Positions 60,131 to 64,000 of a stretch of 64,000 nucleotides of DNA are shown here, piece by piece. Below the pieces are notes generated by a model. That model was not told where the DNA came from and searched no databases. It saw nothing but the letters and a program-made list of their open reading frames with translations. Position 1 is the first letter of the stretch. Each line of letters begins with the position of its first letter. The stretch is taken from positions 106,991,254 through 107,055,253 of the forward strand of contig NC_081415.1 of assembly GCF_030272615.1 (NCBI RefSeq), written 5' to 3'. Both the position numbers and the translations under genes were made by a program. This stretch comes from Cryptomeria japonica. Lineage: Eukaryota > Streptophyta > Pinopsida > Cupressales > Cupressaceae.

Positions 60131-61090
60131 AATAAATTGAATTACTTTTAATATACATGCATTTAATAATTTAATTCTAATTAAGTTCTGTTTAATTTTT
60201 TTGTGTGTGCATGTAGGTACATCTTGTAACTACTTTTTACTGTGGGGATCTAATTTATCTAGATCACTTTTGAAACTACAAAGATCTAATTTATCTAGAT
60301 TGCTTTTGAAATTGCTTTTAATGTCTTAGATTGGATCAAACTTATATAATACTTTATATTTCAGAATATTGAGTTCTTTAATATGTAGATTTAAGACGTG
60401 TGGATCTTGAAACTTTTAAATTTGAGATGTGGATCAAAATTTAATTATATCCAAGAGATACACAGATTAAACTTTTTTATATAAGATTTTAGTACATATG
60501 TGTACATGTGTTATTTTAAAAATTATCAATTGCTTTGAATTTTTTTTTATTGTATACAATGTGTGTACATGTGTTATTTTAAAAAATATCAAAATTGCTT
60601 GTTTTATTTTTAATGTATACATGTGTACAAGTGTATTGTTTTTATAAATATCAATTGCTCATGTGTATATGTGTACAATTGCAAGCTTCATTTATTTTTC
60701 ATCTATTTATTTATTTTATCTCTAGTTAAACAATTGCAAGCTTCATTTATTTTTAATGTATTTATTTACTTTTAGTACACGTACACATACATATAAAGAT
60801 TTAAATTAAATTGTGTATAAATTTAATATACATATGTATGTCAATCATTTTTAACATAGCACACATATATCATGAAATACATAGCTCTAGATGATTATAA
60901 ATAAATAAATATACATAAATATAATATCTGTGAAACATGTATGTATGTGTACTAGAAGTTCGAAAGTAAAACATATATATATCACATGTACACATGCATA
61001 TATATATCAAGTCTATGTGTGATAAAACAATTCCATATATTTAAATTTATTTAAAATATCACGTAAGTTTGACGAACAAAAGTAATTAAA
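60131..61090. repeat. AT-rich centre of the mirrored array, with short tandem repeats
   Basis: 60490-60780 contains repeats built on GTGTACATGTGTTATTTTAAAA, ATCAATTGCT and CAATTGCAAGCTTCATTTAT. 60930-61015 is rich in ATATAC and CATATG steps. No gene is recognised. Confidence 0.6.
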
Positions 61091-61096
61091 TCTCTC

Positions 61097-61510
61097 TATT
61101 CATCTGCAACAATCGATGCAGGAGGAGTTGCACTTACCATAGTGGCAGGTGGATAATCCGACATGGAGGTCGGTGTTGTAGTGGCCCCAAACATGGGCTA
61201 TAGACATATATGTGTAAATAGTGAAGACATATAGGTAGAGAGATCTATATAAATATAACTATAAATATATATAGCAAATTTTATGTATGTACAATCTCCC
61301 CATACTTGTTTACCATGTGAATCATGTTCTATGGGATGATCACCGACACAAAGAAAATCGACATATGAACCAATATTATCATGATCAGTGGATGCTCCCC
61401 GTGCAGCTGAAGAGGATGGACCATGATGTCAACTCGAAGCAAGGTCTAGACTATCACAAGGCCCATAGCATAGTCTATGGAAACTCATACAAAAATGAGA
61501 TGCTGATGTA
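61097..61510. other. short, more GC-rich block between the arrays; possible exon remnants
   Basis: On the minus strand about 34 codons (61200-61097) read PMFGATTTPTSMSDYPPATM and on to a stop, preceded by TCTATAG, a possible 3' splice site. On the plus strand 61287-61514 is open for 75 codons rich in His and Asn (YHDQWMLPVQLKRMDHDVNS). Neither has a known motif. The compositional contrast with the AT-rich sides suggests former coding DNA or cargo of whatever element the arrays belong to. Confidence 0.35.
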
Positions 61511-62784
61511 TTAGAATTTAAAATTTAACATCTATGAATCTTTTTGTAATTAATCATTGTAACACACATGACTTAAGGGGATTGGCCTAACTAGGACATG
61601 TGGCTTAAGGGGATCAAACTAGAACTAGGAAAATTTTGGCTTAACGGGATAGGCCTAAATAGGTTGTAATTAAATTTAGCATCTACAATTTTTGTAATTA
61701 ATCATTTAAGACAGATGACTTAAAGGGATTGGCCTAACTAGGACATGTGGCTTAAGGGGATATGCCTAATTAGGATGTTTGTGGCTTAAGGGGATAGGCC
61801 TAATTAGGATGTTTGTGGCTTAAGGGGATAGGCCTAATTAGGATGTATGTGGCTTAAGGGGAAGAAACTTTAAATAGGAGACACATGTGTCTCAAGCGGT
61901 ATGGTCATAATAATACATGTTAAAAGGGGTACATGGTCGTAATTAGTTAATTTCATGTATTTAGAATAGGAATTTCAAATTTAGCATCTACAAATTTTGT
62001 AATTAATCATTTAAGACACATGTCTTAAAGGGATTGGCCTAATTAGGAATTATGTGGCTTAAGATGATAGGCCTAATTAGGATGTATGTGGCTTAAGGGG
62101 ATAGGCCTAAATTATAGGATGCATGTGGCTTAAGGGGAAGAAGTTACTTAAAATAGGACACACATGTGGCTTAAGGGGATCATTTTAAATAAATAATTAC
62201 GACCATCCCCTTAAGACATGTGCATTTCCTAATTAAATGTGTATTAAGGGGACATGGTCATAATTAAATTAAATTTGATCATAATTACTTAATTTCATAT
62301 ATAATTAATAGGATGTATTATGCTATTTAATATATGTTATTTAATATATATAGTTAATAGGTCCTAGTATGTTAAAAGGGATATTGTCATAATAGTATGT
62401 TTAGAGGGGTATGGTCGTAATTAGTTAATTTCATGTTCTTAGAATAGGAATTTCAAATTTAGCATCTACCAATTTTGTAATTAATTATTTAAGACACATG
62501 ACTTAAATGGATTGTCCTAATTAGGATGTATGTGGCTTAAGATGATAGGCCTAATTGGGATGTATGTGGCTTAAGGAGATAGGCCTAAATTATAGGATGT
62601 ATGTGGCTTAAGGGGAAGAAGAACTACCTTAAATAGGACACAAATGTGGCTTAAGGGGATCATTTTAAATAAATAATTATGACCATCCCCTTAAGACATG
62701 TGCATGTCCTAATTGCATGTCTCTTAAGGGGACTTGGTCTTATTTAAATTAAATTTGATTGTAATTACTTAATTTCATATATAG

Positions 62785-62863
62785 TTTTTGATTACGAGAA
62801 AAAAGGTTTTGAGGGGACCTGAAACCCCTTACAACAGGTTTTAAAGGGACCCAAAACCCTCAG
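62785..62863 (-). mobile_element. tiny 3'-end fragment of a LINE-like tail inserted in the right array
   Basis: On the minus strand it reads GGGTTTTGGGTCCCTTTAAA, then ACCTGTTGTAAGGGGTTTCA, then CCCCTCAAAACC and an A/T-rich end. It resembles the 3' tail of the retroposed element at 47364-49201. The neighbouring array unit lacks it (compare 62296-62320), so it is a severely 5'-truncated insertion of about 79 bases. Confidence 0.7.
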
Positions 62864-63130
62864 ATTATGCTATTTAATATATAGTTAATAGGACCTATTA
62901 TGCTATTTAGTATATGGCATTTAATAATATATATAGTTAATAGGTCCTAGTATGTTAAAAGGGGTATCGTCGTAATAGTATGTTAAAAGGGGTAGGGGAC
63001 TTGGTCATATATAGTTAATAGGACCTATTATGCTATTTAATATATGACATTTAATAATATATATAGTTATTAGGTCCTAGTATGTTAAAAGGTGTATTTT
63101 CGTAATAGTATGTTTTAAGAGGGTTATGAT
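62864..63130. repeat. two tandem copies of about 130 bp inside the right array
   Basis: 62880-63005 and 63008-63130 share TAGTTAATAGGACCTATTAT, GCTATTTA, CATTTAATAATATATATAGT, TAGGTCCTAGTATGTTAAAA and CGTAATAGTATGTT. The duplication expands one higher-order unit of the array. Confidence 0.75.
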
Positions 63131-63662
63131 CGTAATTAGTTAATTTCATGTACTTAGAATATGAATTTTGAATTTAACATCTACAAATTTTATAATTAAT
63201 CATTTAAGAGACATGACTTGAGGGGATGGTCATACAATTAGGACACAATATGAGATCTTATGTGGTCAATTTGTGTCATAAGGGGTACATGTGATATACC
63301 GTAATGTTAAAAAGATGGCAATGTGTGCTAAGGGAATGTTAAAAAAGTGGCATTGTGTCCTAAGGGGTTGGACATGTGTGTTTAAACTAGATATACATAT
63401 CTTAATGGGATGCAAGCCTAATTGGGACATGTGGCAATTGAAAAGGGATCAAACTATTTATTAGGACATGTGGCTTACAAGGGGAATGGGACATGGCTTA
63501 AGGGGACACCCATACATATTCTAATGTACATGCATGACCCCTTAGGACCAAATAATATGATGCCTTAGGAAACCATGTGATCCTATGGGGTCATACATTT
63601 ACATGGTCCTAGAAGGGGTTGAACACATGAGTTAGCGCGCGTGCATGTGTGTGATCGGATTT

Positions 63663-63898
63663 TAGGACCACATTGTGTTCTAAGGGGTCATATGTGATCC
63701 TAAGGGGTCACACATGCGTGACCCCTTAGGACCACATATGAGCCCTTTTAATATCCTATACTTAGTGTATACAATATACCCCAACTACTAGGATGTTAAA
63801 AGGGCTCATATGTGGTCCTAAGGGGTCACACATGTGCTCTAACACATGCATGACCCATTAGGACCGCATATGACCCCTTAGAACACAATGTGGTCCTA
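63663..63898. repeat. 236-bp near-perfect palindrome (foldback)
   Basis: Left arm 63663-63758 and right arm 63789-63898 are reverse complements with few mismatches and one extra block of about 14 bases in the right arm; the loop is 30 bases. The inner 41 bases (63718-63758 against 63789-63829) differ at one position. Nested inside the left arm is a 32-base palindrome, 63699-63730, of form CCTAAGGGGTCAC...GTGACCCCTTAGG. Repeated CCTAAGGGGTCA units run in both directions. Consistent with a foldback MITE or a hairpin-RNA locus. Confidence 0.85.
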
Positions 63899-64000
63899 GT
63901 AAAGGCCTGCCACACACATGCACACATTCTAACTTATGGTATAATATGGACATGGATAAAACTAAATTATAGGACACATGTGGTTTAAAAGGGGAATGAA
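63899..64000. other. end of window, repeat-like sequence
   Basis: The last 100 bases end in ACACATGTGGTTTAAAAGGGG, another variant of the array motif, so the repeat field continues past the window. No gene is seen. Confidence 0.5.

Larger units (their letters stand above)
61560..63510. repeat. right array: the same repeat in inverted orientation
   Basis: The motif appears reversed as ATGTGGCTTAAGGGGATAGG, then CCTAATTAGGATG, at least fourteen times. Four copies at 61747, 61781, 61815 and 61849 have an exact 34-base period. A longer unit recurs with TTTAGCATCTAC, TTTTGTAATTAATCATTTAAGA near 61673, 61978 and 62456 (spacing 478 between the last two) and again at 63173. Each long unit also contains its own foldback: GACCATCCCCTTAAGACATG against a reverse copy at 62208-62272 and 62689-62750. 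Together with the left array this makes a huge imperfect inverted repeat around 59.9-61.5 kb. Confidence 0.85.

Noticed and set aside
61560-63510. CRISPR-like array, because of the regular 34-bp repeats
   Set aside because: Units are contiguous without unique spacers, in a plant nuclear context; it is tandem repeat DNA.

Overview
The window reads as a repeat-dominated, AT-rich nuclear segment of a large plant genome. Several things point to a land plant: Ty1/copia elements primed by initiator tRNA-Met, plant L1-type LINEs with zinc-binding and RNase H tails, a PLS-type pentatricopeptide (PPR) relic, and a long internal telomere-like array. A gymnosperm is my best guess, because of the decayed giant-genome character and the interstitial telomere-like DNA; this is inference. 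I see no bacterial, organellar or viral region and no intact host gene.

Layout. 0-2.6 kb: AT-rich DNA and a LINE scrap. 2.6-4.35 kb: degenerate telomere-like array. 4.5-6.5 kb: a 173-bp foldback and the first copy of an AT-rich dispersed repeat family. 8.1-8.6 kb: relic of a protein built from 39-residue repeats. 10.2-11.1 kb: small unknown gene with a decayed paralogue at 52.4-53.1 kb. 11.6-12.2 kb: PPR pseudogene. 12,577-18,129: copia element A (+), bounded by TSD AAAGA. 18,419-25,170: copia element B (-), bounded by TSD TTATT, with one gag-pol frame broken only by stop codons. 26-29.7 kb: end of a third, Sirevirus-like copia element (-). 29.7-31.8 kb: chimeric debris and a LINE relic. 34,014-36,413: 5'-truncated LINE (-) with an 18-bp TSD. 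36.6-37.0 kb: Pif1-like helicase C-terminus. 37.8-38.8 kb: second copy of the AT-rich family. 38.8-45.2 kb: nearly full-length LINE with ORF1 and ORF2 held in frame. 46.2-46.8 kb: unknown ORF. 47,364-49,201: protein-coding retroposed element with a perfect 17-bp TSD and a LINE-like tail. 51.3-52.3 kb: LTR relic. 55.4-58.6 kb: decayed, intron-containing gene of a family that looks transposase-derived. 59.0-63.9 kb: two arrays of a CCCCTTAAGCCACATGTCC-type repeat in opposite orientations around a short centre, ending in a 236-bp near-perfect palindrome.

How it fits together. The order of events is partly readable. Two MITE-like insertions each sit in only one LTR of element A. A LINE tail interrupts the 61-63 kb array. 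LINE copies carry their own target-site duplications. Decay of copia B and of the 39-45 kb LINE is mostly nonsense, largely at CAG/CAA or TGG codons, as expected of deamination of methylated cytosine in silenced transposons. The least explained parts are the transposase-like gene at 55.4-58.6 kb and the mirrored array to its right. Identifications rest on reading motifs by eye; no database search was run.
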